DNA from: DASYTH01 sp035762905
Lineage (GTDB): Bacteria > Actinomycetota > Actinomycetes > Mycobacteriales > Pseudonocardiaceae
Reading direction: 5' to 3'
DNA length: 64,000 nucleotides
NCBI RefSeq assembly: GCF_035762905.1
Contig: NZ_DASUCC010000155.1
Location: 79,689-143,688, forward strand
Shown: piece after piece, positions 42,982-50,509 of the stretch
Position numbering within the stretch: position 1 is the first letter of the stretch
How the letters are laid out: each line of letters opens with the position of its first letter
Notes under the pieces: generated by a model
The model's input: the letters and a program-made list of their open reading frames with translations, nothing else
What the model was told of the DNA's origin: nothing
Databases searched by the model: none
Translations under genes and position numbers: made by a program

Positions 42982-43029
42982 AGTCAAGTTTGACTGTGGC
43001 TCACCTTATCGGGCTAGTCAAGTTTGATT
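42982..43029 (-). promoter_or_regulatory. pair of putative PadR operators
   Basis: AGTCAAGTTTGACT (42982-42995; arms AGTCAA and TTGACT around GT) and AGTCAAGTTTGATT (43016-43029) are 34 bp apart between padR and the exporter ATPase gene; the second overlaps the padR stop. On the minus strand the upstream copy supplies a TTGACT -35, and a CACAGT -10 falls 17 nt on, inside the other copy, so a bound regulator would cover the promoter. Confidence 0.6.
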
Positions 43030-43622
43030 ATGACCGGGCTGTGTCCGAAGTGGTCCGGCGCGTCGTCGGCCATCACGTACTCCCCCGACCGCAACGTCTC
43101 GATCAGGTTCTTCGTCCACGTGATGACGGCCTCGAGGGTGATCATCCACAGCCGGTACAGCTCGGCCACGTGCGCCGGCTGGCCCCACTCGGTGCCCTTG
43201 GTCAGCACCCCGATCACGTTGGCCAGCTGTCCGTTCAGCTGGGTCAACCGGTGCTCGAGCAGGCCGATCGCCCGGGCCCGGGGCAGCGTGGGCAGGAACG
43301 TGATCGCCGCCGCGAGCGCGGGCCCGTCCTGCGGATCCGCGTGCACCTCGGCCAGCGACCGGGCGAGCAGGGCCTGGAACTCCGTCTCGCCGGCCGGGGT
43401 CAACCGGTAGCCGGTCCGGTCCGGCCCGGTCGCCGGCTCCACGTCGACCGGTTCCAGCAGGCCTTCGGCGGCCATCTTCTTCAACGCGTGGTAGATCGAG
43501 CCGGGCGCCACGTTGGCCCACTTGTCGGCCGACCAGGTCAGCAGGTCGCGGCGCACCTGGTATCCGTGCGCCGTTCCGTACATCCGTACCACGCCCAGCA
43601 CCAGCAACCGGGTCGCCGACAC
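43014..43622 (-). CDS. PadR-family regulator
   Basis: A 202-residue PadR repressor: winged helix SATRLLVLGVVRMYGTAHGY then NVAPGSIYHALKKMAAEGLLEP, with GYRLTPAGETEF as the wing, and a long C-terminal helical dimerisation domain. GTG 43622 gives the VSATRLLVLG start. It lies 49 bp upstream of the exporter genes on the same strand and probably represses them until an exported compound binds, as LmrR-type regulators do. Confidence 0.9.
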   Translation of the reverse strand: MSATRLLVLGVVRMYGTAHGYQVRRDLLTWSADKWANVAPGSIYHALKKMAAEGLLEPVDVEPATGPDRTGYRLTPAGETEFQALLARSLAEVHADPQDGPALAAAITFLPTLPRARAIGLLEHRLTQLNGQLANVIGVLTKGTEWGQPAHVAELYRLWMITLEAVITWTKNLIETLRSGEYVMADDAPDHFGHSPVIIKLD

Positions 43623-43664
43623 CGGATCCTCCTAACCCGTTCGATGAGGCGGGCCGTCCCTCCG

Positions 43665-43681
43665 TAGGCTAGGCGGACATG
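43665..43681 (+). promoter_or_regulatory. leaderless-type promoter of metG
   Basis: TAGGCT at 43665-43670 is followed by ATG at 43679 (8 nt). No Shine-Dalgarno. It lies in the divergent gap with padR. Confidence 0.45.
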
Positions 43682-45472
43682 AACAGTCCCGTGCTGACGG
43701 CGGTGGCCTGGCCCTACGCCAACGGTCCCCGTCACATCGGCCATGTGTCCGGATTCGGTGTCCCGTCCGACGTCTTCTCACGCTACATGCGGATGTCCGG
43801 CCACCGGGTGCTCATGGTCAGCGGCACCGACGAGCACGGCACGCCGATCCTGGTGCAGGCCGACAACGAGGGCCGCACGGCCCGGGAGACCGCCGACAAG
43901 TACACCCGGCAGATCGGCACCGACCTCGCCGGGCTCGGGCTGTCCTACGACCTGTTCACCCGCACCACCACCGGCAACCACTACCGCGTGGTGCAGGACC
44001 TGTTCGGCGCCATGTGGCGCAACGGGTACGTGGTGTCCCGCACCCAGCTCGGCGCGATCAGCCCGTCCACCGGCCGCACCCTCCCGGACCGCTACATCGA
44101 GGGCACCTGCCCGATCTGCGGCTACGACGGGGCGCGCGGCGACCAGTGCGACAACTGCGGCAACCAGCTCGACCCGGCCGACCTGATCAACCCGAAGTCC
44201 CGGATCAACGGCGAGATCCCGGAGTTCATCGAGACCGAGCACCTGTTCGTCGACCTGCCGGCGTTCACCGAGTCGCTCGGCGGCTACCTGGCCAGCCGGA
44301 CCGACTGGCGGCCGAACGTGCTGAAGTTCAGCCAGAACCTGCTCGACGACCTCAAGCCGCGGGCGATCACCCGGGACCTGGACTGGGGCGTGCCGGTGCC
44401 GCTGGACGGCTGGCGGGATCAGCCGATGAAGCGGTTCTACGTCTGGTTCGACGCGGTGATCGGCTACCTGTCGGCCAGCGTGGAATGGGCCCGGCGCAGC
44501 GGCGACGACGACGCCTGGCAGGAGTTCTGGCTCAACCCGGAGGCCCAGGGCTACTACTTCATGGGCAAGGACAACATCGTCTTCCACTCGCTGATCTGGC
44601 CGTCGCTGCTGCTCGGGCAGAACGGCGCGGGCGACAAGGGCGGCACCCCGGGGCCGTTCGGCACCCTCAACCTGCCCACCGAGGTGGTCTCCAGCGAGTT
44701 CCTCAAGATGAGCGGCTCGAAGTTCTCCACCTCCCGCGGCACCGTGATCTACGTGCACGAGTTCCTCGACGAGTTCGGGCCGGACGCGTTGCGGTACTTC
44801 ATCTCCGTGGCCGGACCGGAGACCCAGGACACCGACTTCACCTGGGACGAGTTCGTCCGCCGGATCAACTTCGAGCTGGCCAACGAGTGGGGCAACCTGG
44901 TCAACCGGGCCATCTCGATGGCGCACAAGAACGGGGGCGCGGTGCCGTCGCCGGGCCTGCCCACGGCCGCCGACGAGCAGCTGAAGTCCTTGTCCCGCAA
45001 CGCCTTCGACGTGGTCGGCGGGCATCTGCGGCGGTCCCGGTTCAAGGCCGCGATCGGCGAGGCGATGCGGGTGGTCGGTGCGGCGAACAAGTACATCTCC
45101 GAGCAGGAGCCGTGGAAGCTCAAGGACGACCCGGCCCGGCGGGACACCGTGCTGCACACCGCGCTGCAGGTGGTGCAGGACGCCAACACGCTGCTCACCC
45201 CGTTCCTGCCGCACGCCGCGCAGAAGGTGCACGAGTTGTTGGGCGGCAAGGAGGTCTGGGCCGCGCAGCCGGAGCTGCGCGAGGTCGAGGATCTCGACGT
45301 ACCCGGCCGGATCAACCCGATCCTGACCGGTGACTACGCCGCCGAGCAGGCCCGCTGGGAGTCCATCCCGATCGAGGCCGGCCGGCCGCTGGACAAGCCG
45401 ACCCCGCTGTTCGCCAAGCTCGATCCGAAGCTGGGCGAGACCGGTCCGGAGTGGGCACCCATTCAACAGTGA
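43679..45472 (+). CDS. metG: methionyl-tRNA synthetase
   Basis: A 597-residue class I synthetase charging tRNA-Met. The HIGH-type motif is YANGPRHIGHVSGFGVPSD, the zinc knuckle has four Cys (CPICGYDGARGDQCDNCG), the KMSKS-type loop reads LKMSGSKFSTSRG, and an anticodon-binding helical domain follows (FELANEWGNLVNR). There is no C-terminal EMAP-like domain; the length suits the actinobacterial form. Its stop overlaps the tatD start (GTGA). Confidence 0.95.
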   Translation: MNSPVLTAVAWPYANGPRHIGHVSGFGVPSDVFSRYMRMSGHRVLMVSGTDEHGTPILVQADNEGRTARETADKYTRQIGTDLAGLGLSYDLFTRTTTGNHYRVVQDLFGAMWRNGYVVSRTQLGAISPSTGRTLPDRYIEGTCPICGYDGARGDQCDNCGNQLDPADLINPKSRINGEIPEFIETEHLFVDLPAFTESLGGYLASRTDWRPNVLKFSQNLLDDLKPRAITRDLDWGVPVPLDGWRDQPMKRFYVWFDAVIGYLSASVEWARRSGDDDAWQEFWLNPEAQGYYFMGKDNIVFHSLIWPSLLLGQNGAGDKGGTPGPFGTLNLPTEVVSSEFLKMSGSKFSTSRGTVIYVHEFLDEFGPDALRYFISVAGPETQDTDFTWDEFVRRINFELANEWGNLVNRAISMAHKNGGAVPSPGLPTAADEQLKSLSRNAFDVVGGHLRRSRFKAAIGEAMRVVGAANKYISEQEPWKLKDDPARRDTVLHTALQVVQDANTLLTPFLPHAAQKVHELLGGKEVWAAQPELREVEDLDVPGRINPILTGDYAAEQARWESIPIEAGRPLDKPTPLFAKLDPKLGETGPEWAPIQQ

Positions 45473-46404
45473 GCGAGAGCGAGGCCGCGGTGCCGGCTGG
45501 ACCGAGGAGCAGCGCAGCCGCGAGGGACGAGCGGCGAGCAGCGGACGAGGGAAGCCGGCGCCAGCAGCGGCCGAGCGGAGCGAACCGTGGGCACAGCGAG
45601 TTGCCGCCGGTGCCGGAGCCCCTTCCGGTGCCGGTGGTCGACGCCCACACGCACCTGGATGCCTGTGGTGCCAAGGAACCCGGCGACGTTTCCACAATGG
45701 TCGACCGGGCGGCGGCGGCCGGGGTGACCCGGGTGATCACGGTCGCCGACGACCTGGCCGCGGCGCGCTGGGCGGCGCGGGCGTCCACCTGGGACGATCG
45801 GGTGTTCGCGGCGGTGGCGATCCATCCCACCCGGACGTCGGACTTCGGCGCGGCGGACCGGGCCGAGATCGAGCGGCTGGCCGCCGGGCCGCGGGTGGTC
45901 GCGATCGGTGAGACCGGGCTGGACTACTACTGGGACTACGCGCCGCCGGACGCCCAGCAGGCCGCGTTCCGCTGGCACATCGATCTGGCCCGGCGGGTCG
46001 GCAAGCCGCTGATGATCCACTGCCGGGACGCCTACGAGGACGTGCTGCGCATCCTGGACGAGGAGGGCGCGCCGGAACCGGTGGTGTTCCACTGCTTCTC
46101 CGGTGACGCCGCGATCGCGCGGCGGTGCGTGGCCGCCGGTTACGTGCTCTCGTTCGCCGGCTCCGTCACGTTCCGCAACGCCGCCGCCCTGCGCGCGGCC
46201 GCCGAGCTGGTGCCGGACGGGCAGCTGCTGGTGGAGACCGACGCCCCGTTCCTGACCCCGCATCCGTATCGCGGCCGGCCCAACGAGCCCTACTGTGCGG
46301 CGTACACGATCCGGGACCTGGCGGACCTGCGTGGGGTGAGCGTGGCCGAGCTGGCGGCGGCGGTCACCGCGACCGCGGAGCGGGTCTTCCGGCTCCCGGC
46401 GTGA
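45469..46404 (+). CDS. tatD: TatD-family metal-dependent hydrolase
   Basis: A 311-residue TIM-barrel nuclease/hydrolase. Metal ligands are HTHLDAC near the N-terminal strand, Glu in IGETGLDYYW, MIHCRDA and VFHCFSGD, and Asp in VETDAPFLTP. The family shows DNase activity, including on D-aminoacyl or damaged substrates. GTG 45469 overlaps the metG stop; it gives a low-complexity 40-residue lead (SESEAAVPAGPRSSAAARDE) before the barrel, so initiation further downstream is possible. Confidence 0.9.
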   Translation: MSESEAAVPAGPRSSAAARDERRAADEGSRRQQRPSGANRGHSELPPVPEPLPVPVVDAHTHLDACGAKEPGDVSTMVDRAAAAGVTRVITVADDLAAARWAARASTWDDRVFAAVAIHPTRTSDFGAADRAEIERLAAGPRVVAIGETGLDYYWDYAPPDAQQAAFRWHIDLARRVGKPLMIHCRDAYEDVLRILDEEGAPEPVVFHCFSGDAAIARRCVAAGYVLSFAGSVTFRNAAALRAAAELVPDGQLLVETDAPFLTPHPYRGRPNEPYCAAYTIRDLADLRGVSVAELAAAVTATAERVFRLPA

Positions 46405-46522
46405 GGGCTTCGTTGCGGACCGTGCATGACTACGACAAACGGGTGACAGTCGTTCGTACTGAAGTGCTGTGATGGAACTCACGACACGCCCGGAAGTGTT
46501 TGCGCGATGCCCCCGGCACCGT

Positions 46523-46697
46523 TACTGTCCCGTGATCGAACCTGGAAGAAAGAAACGGTCCGGGTGGGAAGACCCGCAGTCAGTCCGGCGCAAGTCGGGG
46601 CGCTGACGGTTCGCTGGCTCGGGAACGGTGTAACGGAACGAAAGCGTGGATGTTGCGCTCGCGCGCGGCCTTCCGCCTTCAGGAGGTACTCGAACCT
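46523..46697 (+). promoter_or_regulatory. rpfB promoter and structured leader
   Basis: TACTGT (46523-46528) with TTGCGC 17 bp upstream makes a plausible promoter, giving a leader of about 160 nt. The leader contains small stems such as CGGGT-GGGAAG-ACCCG and ends with an AGGAGG ribosome site (46681-46686). In M. tuberculosis an RNA switch in the rpfB leader controls rpfB, ksgA and ispE. No classic terminator was seen here, and the c-di-AMP riboswitch consensus was not found. Confidence 0.4.
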
Positions 46698-48185
46698 GTG
46701 ACTGGCTATCGGACCAGCGACGCCGACGATTCGGTTTTCCACGCCGATACCGACTGGTTCACCCCGGTGAGCGTCCCCAGCACCAGCACCAGCGTGCTGA
46801 GCGAGGACTTCCGCGCCTGGCGCTCGGAGTTCCCCAACTACACCGAGTACTCCGAGTCGTTGGCGATCACGCCGCACGACGTCCGGGTCGCGCTCGGGCC
46901 GCAGGCCGACGAGCTGATGGCCTCGGCCAACGTCGACGTCGACGAGCTGATCCGGCTGATCAACGCCGAGACCACCGTCTTACCGGTCATCCCGGACGAT
47001 CTGTCCGCGCTGCACCCGCAGCCGCTGCACGTCTACCAGTCCCCGCAGCCGACCGGCATCGGCACCACGGTCAAGCGGTGGAAGCAGAGCTTCCTCAAGT
47101 CCACCATCGCCGCGCTGCTGGTCACCATGATCGGCGGTGGCGCCGCGGCGATCGCCATGAACAAGTCCGTCACCATCGAGGTCGACGGTCAGACCGAGCA
47201 GGTCAACACCTACGCGTCCACGGTCGGCGAGCTGCTCGCCGACGAGGGCGTCACGGTCAGCGAGCACGACTCGCTGTCCCCGTCGCCGAGCGCCAGCATC
47301 GGTGACGGCGGCAAGGTCGTGCTGCAGCGCGGCCGGCTGCTGCACCTGACCATCGACGGCGAGCAGCGGGACCTGTGGGTCCGCGCCACCACGGTGGGCC
47401 AGGCGCTCAAGCAGCTCAACCTGGCCGCCGAGGGCATGTGGACGTCGGTGGGGGCGGACACCGAGGTGCCGCTGGACGGCATGACCCTCGAGCTGAAGAC
47501 GGCCAAGAACATCACGCTGTTCGACGGCGGCAACCTCCCGCAGACCCTGACCACGAACGCGGTCACCGTCGAGGAGTTGCTCCGCGACCTCAAGGTCACC
47601 CTCGGCCCCGAGGACGCCGTCACGCCGACCGGCGACCTCAAGATCACCAACGGCGCCGAGGTGCGGATCACCCGCATGGGCGTGACCGTGATCAACCAGA
47701 CCGAAGAGGTCGCCCCGCCGGTCCAGAAGCAGGAAGACCCCGAGATGGACCGCGGCAAGGAGGTCGTCCTCGACCCCGGCGCCGCCGGCGAGCGGATCGC
47801 CACCTACCGGATCACCATCAAGGACGGCAAAGAGGTCTCCCGCGAGGAGATCGGCGCGAAGGTCACCAAGGAAGCCAAGCCCAAGGTGGTCAAGGTCGGC
47901 ACCAAGAAGCCGCCCCAGCCGGTGATCTCCGACGGCGAGGTCTGGGACCGCCTCGCCCAGTGCGAAGCCGGCGGCAACTGGGCGATCAACACGGGCAACG
48001 GCTACTACGGCGGCCTGCAGTTCAACCTGAGCACCTGGCAGTCCAACGGCGGCACCCAGTACGCCGCCTACCCCCACCAGGCCACCCGCGAACAGCAGAT
48101 CGCCACCGCCACCCTGGTCCGCGACCGCCGCGGCGGTTACGGCGCCTGGCCCGCCTGCGCCCGCAAGCTCGGCCTGCCCACCTGA
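46698..48185 (+). CDS. rpfB: RpfB-type resuscitation-promoting factor
   Basis: A 495-residue peptidoglycan-cleaving transglycosylase that wakes dormant cells. A cytoplasmic lead of about 130 residues precedes the membrane anchor (FLKSTIAALLVTMIGGGAAA). Three DUF348 repeats follow (SVTIEVDGQTEQVNTYASTV first), then a G5 domain (EVVLDPGAAGERIATYRITI) and the C-terminal Rpf domain (416-495) with catalytic Glu in WDRLAQCEAGGNW. GTG 46698 is fixed by AGGAGG at 46681. The long cytoplasmic lead, absent from M. tuberculosis RpfB, is unusual. metG-tatD-rpfB-ksgA order is conserved. Confidence 0.93.
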   Translation: MTGYRTSDADDSVFHADTDWFTPVSVPSTSTSVLSEDFRAWRSEFPNYTEYSESLAITPHDVRVALGPQADELMASANVDVDELIRLINAETTVLPVIPDDLSALHPQPLHVYQSPQPTGIGTTVKRWKQSFLKSTIAALLVTMIGGGAAAIAMNKSVTIEVDGQTEQVNTYASTVGELLADEGVTVSEHDSLSPSPSASIGDGGKVVLQRGRLLHLTIDGEQRDLWVRATTVGQALKQLNLAAEGMWTSVGADTEVPLDGMTLELKTAKNITLFDGGNLPQTLTTNAVTVEELLRDLKVTLGPEDAVTPTGDLKITNGAEVRITRMGVTVINQTEEVAPPVQKQEDPEMDRGKEVVLDPGAAGERIATYRITIKDGKEVSREEIGAKVTKEAKPKVVKVGTKKPPQPVISDGEVWDRLAQCEAGGNWAINTGNGYYGGLQFNLSTWQSNGGTQYAAYPHQATREQQIATATLVRDRRGGYGAWPACARKLGLPT

Positions 48186-48211
48186 CCCACCCCAGGTCCC
48201 GGACGGCACCC

Positions 48212-48226
48212 TAGGCTCGGCTCGTG
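48212..48226 (+). promoter_or_regulatory. leaderless-type promoter of rsmA
   Basis: TAGGCT at 48212-48217 ends 6 nt before the GTG at 48224, within the 38-bp rpfB-rsmA gap. It suggests that rsmA can be made independently of rpfB read-through. Confidence 0.55.
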
Positions 48227-49090
48227 ACCACCGGGGACGCGGCGCTGCTGGGGCCGGCGCAGGTGCGGGCGATCGCGGCCGAGTTGGGGCTGCGTCCGAC
48301 CAAGCGGCTCGGGCAGAACTTCGTGCATGACCCGAACACCGTGCGGCGCATCGTGGCGGTCGCGGACCTGCGGCCCGATGACGTCGTGCTCGAGGTGGGG
48401 CCGGGGCTGGGGTCGCTGACCCTCGGGCTGCTGCCGGCGGTCCGGACCGTGCTGGCGGTCGAGATCGATCCGGTGCTGGCCGACCGGCTCCCGCACACCG
48501 TCGCCGAGCGGGCACCCGGGCTGGTGCACAAGCTGATCACGGTCAACGCGGACGCGCTGCGGATCGGCGCGGACGCGCTGGAGCCGGCGCCGACTGCCCT
48601 TGTGGCCAATCTTCCGTACAACGTCGCCGTGCCGGTCGTGCTGCACCTGCTGGCCGAACTGCCCTCGCTGCGTACCGGGCTGGTCATGGTGCAGGCCGAG
48701 GTGGCCGACCGGATGGCCGCCGGTCCGGGCAGCCGGGTGTACGGGATCCCCAGCGTCAAGGCCGCCTGGTTCGCCGACGTGCGCCGGGTCGCCACGGTCC
48801 CGCGTTCGGTGTTCTGGCCGGTGCCCAACGTCGACTCGGCGCTGGTCCTGCTCAACCGCCGCGAGCCGCCGCCGGGCGCCCGGGAGGACGTGTTCGCTCT
48901 GGTGGACGCCGCGTTCGCGCAGCGGCGCAAGACCTTGCGGGCGGCCCTGGCCGGCTGGGCCGGATCCGCCGCTCGGGCGGAGGCGGTACTCGCCGACGCC
49001 GGCATCGACCCGACGGTCCGTGGCGAGCAGCTGACCGTCGGCGACTTCGCCCGGATCGCCCGAACGCGCAGCTCCGACCCGGTCCCTTAG
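48224..49090 (+). CDS. rsmA: 16S rRNA dimethyladenosine transferase
   Basis: A 288-residue KsgA-type enzyme that dimethylates A1518 and A1519 of 16S rRNA; loss gives kasugamycin resistance. The N terminus has LGQNFVHDPNTVRRIV, the SAM motif EVGPGLGSLTLGL, the acidic VLAVEIDP and the catalytic NLPYNVAVPV (NLPY). The C-terminal helical domain contains FAQRRKTLRAALAGW. It follows rpfB by 38 bp, a conserved actinobacterial pairing. Confidence 0.93.
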   Translation: MTTGDAALLGPAQVRAIAAELGLRPTKRLGQNFVHDPNTVRRIVAVADLRPDDVVLEVGPGLGSLTLGLLPAVRTVLAVEIDPVLADRLPHTVAERAPGLVHKLITVNADALRIGADALEPAPTALVANLPYNVAVPVVLHLLAELPSLRTGLVMVQAEVADRMAAGPGSRVYGIPSVKAAWFADVRRVATVPRSVFWPVPNVDSALVLLNRREPPPGAREDVFALVDAAFAQRRKTLRAALAGWAGSAARAEAVLADAGIDPTVRGEQLTVGDFARIARTRSSDPVP

Positions 49091-49200
49091 GCCGCATCTG
49101 GGTGTCGCGCCTGAGGTGTGACATGCCAAACGTAAGCACTCAATTCCCCCGCAAGCGGGTTGCGTCGCGCCGCCCGGGTCGGGTGTACTGGCTGCAGTAT

Positions 49201-49284
49201 CCATCCCGAGCGGCCGAGAGACCTGGATCGACGACGCCGCAGCAACCACCCACGGTGGGCAGGTGCTACCGCCAGGAACGATGG
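49201..49284 (+). promoter_or_regulatory. SAM-I (S-box) riboswitch
   Basis: The aptamer core can be read directly: P1 arms CCATC (49201-49205) and GATGG (49280-49284), GAGCGGCCGAGAGACC, the ATCGACGACGCCGC kink-turn side with P2 closing CGGC/GCCG, the joining GCAACC, a CCCAC-GTGGG P3 hairpin and GGTGCTA. These match the SAM-I consensus (CGAUGAAGCCCGGCAACC ... GGUGCUAA) as seen in actinobacteria. The P1 3' arm runs straight into the GGAGGAG ribosome site of the leader peptide, so SAM binding should mask it. Confidence 0.85.
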
Positions 49285-49298
49285 AGGAGAGAGTTGGG

Positions 49299-49370
49299 AT
49301 GCGGATCCTCACCTCAAGGCGCGTGATCGACCAGTGCCGTCGCACGGTGAGCGGCTGTCCGGGCTGCTAG
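49299..49370 (+). CDS. Cys-containing leader peptide
   Basis: A 23-codon frame from ATG 49299 to TAG 49368-49370, preceded by GGAGGAGAG at 49283-49291, directly after the riboswitch. The peptide starts MRILTSRRVIDQCRR and has Cys at 13, 20 and 23 (ending SGCPGC). The SRR-hydrophobic-D-x2-R core and Cys-rich end match the short leader peptides that precede sulfur-metabolism genes in actinobacteria and sense cysteine supply by ribosome stalling. It is too short for routine gene callers. It ends 89 nt before the MetN-like start. Confidence 0.7.
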   Translation: MRILTSRRVIDQCRRTVSGCPGC

Positions 49371-49459
49371 CCCCCGCCGCTGTTCTGTCCACATAGGACG
49401 AAATCTCACCGATTCCAGCCGCGACAACGCGGCCGCCATGCGTTGCACTGGGAGCAGAA

Positions 49460-50479
49460 GTGATCACCGTAGAGAACCTCACCAAGTCATTCCGCGGAAC
49501 CACCGGCCCGGTCGTCGCCCTCGACGACGTGACCTTCGACGTCACCGCGGGCTCGATCGCCGGGGTGGTCGGCCCCGGCGGATCCGGAAAGTCCACCCTC
49601 GCCCGCCTCATCGCCCTGCAGGAACGCCCGGACAGCGGCGTCATCCGGCTGGACGGCCAGAACACCGCCGGGCTCGACCCGCGCCGGCTCCGGGTGGCCC
49701 GAAGTCAGATCGGCGTCGTCCCGGCCGGGGATTCGCTGATCGCTCAGCGCACCGCTGCCGGCAACATCGCCGCACCGCTCGAGCAGGCCGGCGTGGACGG
49801 CCCGCAGCGCCGCACCAAGGTTGGCCAACTGCTCGATCTGATCGGCCTGACCGACAAGGCCGCCACCTACCCGGACGCGCTCACCCCCGGCCAGCGCCGG
49901 CGGGTAGCCGTGGCCCGGGCGCTGGTGGGGGAGCCGACCGTGTTGCTTGCCGACGACCCGACCGGCGCGCTGGACCCGGACGGCGCCGCCGGGGTGCTCA
50001 CCGTCCTGGACCGGGCTCGCGCCGAGCTGGGTGCCACGGTCGTGCTGACCACCACCGACGCCGGGGTGGTCCGCCGGATCGCCGACGAGGTGGCGATCCT
50101 CGACCACGGCCGGATCGTCGAACACGGCGGCCTGCTCGAGCTGATCCAGCGCCCGGCCGGCCAGGTGGCCGCGGCCGTGCTGCCGGACATCGACCCGGCC
50201 GCCGTCTCGACCACGGGGTCGACCGGGCACGACCGCGTGGTGGACGTGGTGCTGATCGGCTTCGCCGCGGTCGGCGCCCTGCTGCCCGAGGCGGCCAGTC
50301 GGTTCGACGTGGCCATCCCGGTGCTCGGCGGCGGCCTGACCCGGCTCGGCGAGACGCCCGTGGCCCGGTTCCGGGTCGGCGTCACCGGCGCGCGGGCGGA
50401 CGGCGCGATCGACTGGATCACCGAACGCGGTGGGCTGGTCCACCCGGTTCCGGCGGGCATCCGAGGCGTCGCCGCGTAG
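49460..50479 (+). CDS. orphan MetN-like protein with NIL domain and degraded ATPase motifs
   Basis: A 339-residue protein with the length and layout of MetN, the methionine-importer ATPase. Walker A is intact (GPGGSGKST), but other catalytic parts are changed: the Q-loop Gln is lost (IGVVPAGDSL), the signature reads LTPGQRRR in place of LSGGQ, the Walker B Glu is Asp (LLADDPTGALD) and the H-loop His is Thr (LTTTDAG). The C-terminal NIL domain, which binds methionine in MetN, looks complete (VLIGFAAVGALLPEAASRFD onward). MetI and MetQ genes are absent nearby. GTG 49460 follows GGGAGCAGAA. Confidence 0.82.
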   Translation: MITVENLTKSFRGTTGPVVALDDVTFDVTAGSIAGVVGPGGSGKSTLARLIALQERPDSGVIRLDGQNTAGLDPRRLRVARSQIGVVPAGDSLIAQRTAAGNIAAPLEQAGVDGPQRRTKVGQLLDLIGLTDKAATYPDALTPGQRRRVAVARALVGEPTVLLADDPTGALDPDGAAGVLTVLDRARAELGATVVLTTTDAGVVRRIADEVAILDHGRIVEHGGLLELIQRPAGQVAAAVLPDIDPAAVSTTGSTGHDRVVDVVLIGFAAVGALLPEAASRFDVAIPVLGGGLTRLGETPVARFRVGVTGARADGAIDWITERGGLVHPVPAGIRGVAA

Positions 50480-50493
50480 GATGTGCCGCCCCG

Positions 50494-50509
50494 TAGGCTG
50501 CACGGTGTG
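50494..50509 (+). promoter_or_regulatory. leaderless-type promoter of ispE
   Basis: TAGGCT at 50494-50499 ends 7 nt before the GTG at 50507. No ribosome site. This box selects GTG 50507 over the frame opening at 50483. Confidence 0.5.

Noticed and set aside
46405..46697. c-di-AMP (ydaO) riboswitch before rpfB
   Set aside because: The conserved core segments of that aptamer could not be found; rpf genes of other classes carry it, not necessarily rpfB.
49102..49326. A 74-codon frame running through the SAM riboswitch
   Set aside because: It crosses the structured aptamer, lacks a ribosome site and has no protein-like composition; the short leader peptide after the aptamer is the better supported frame.
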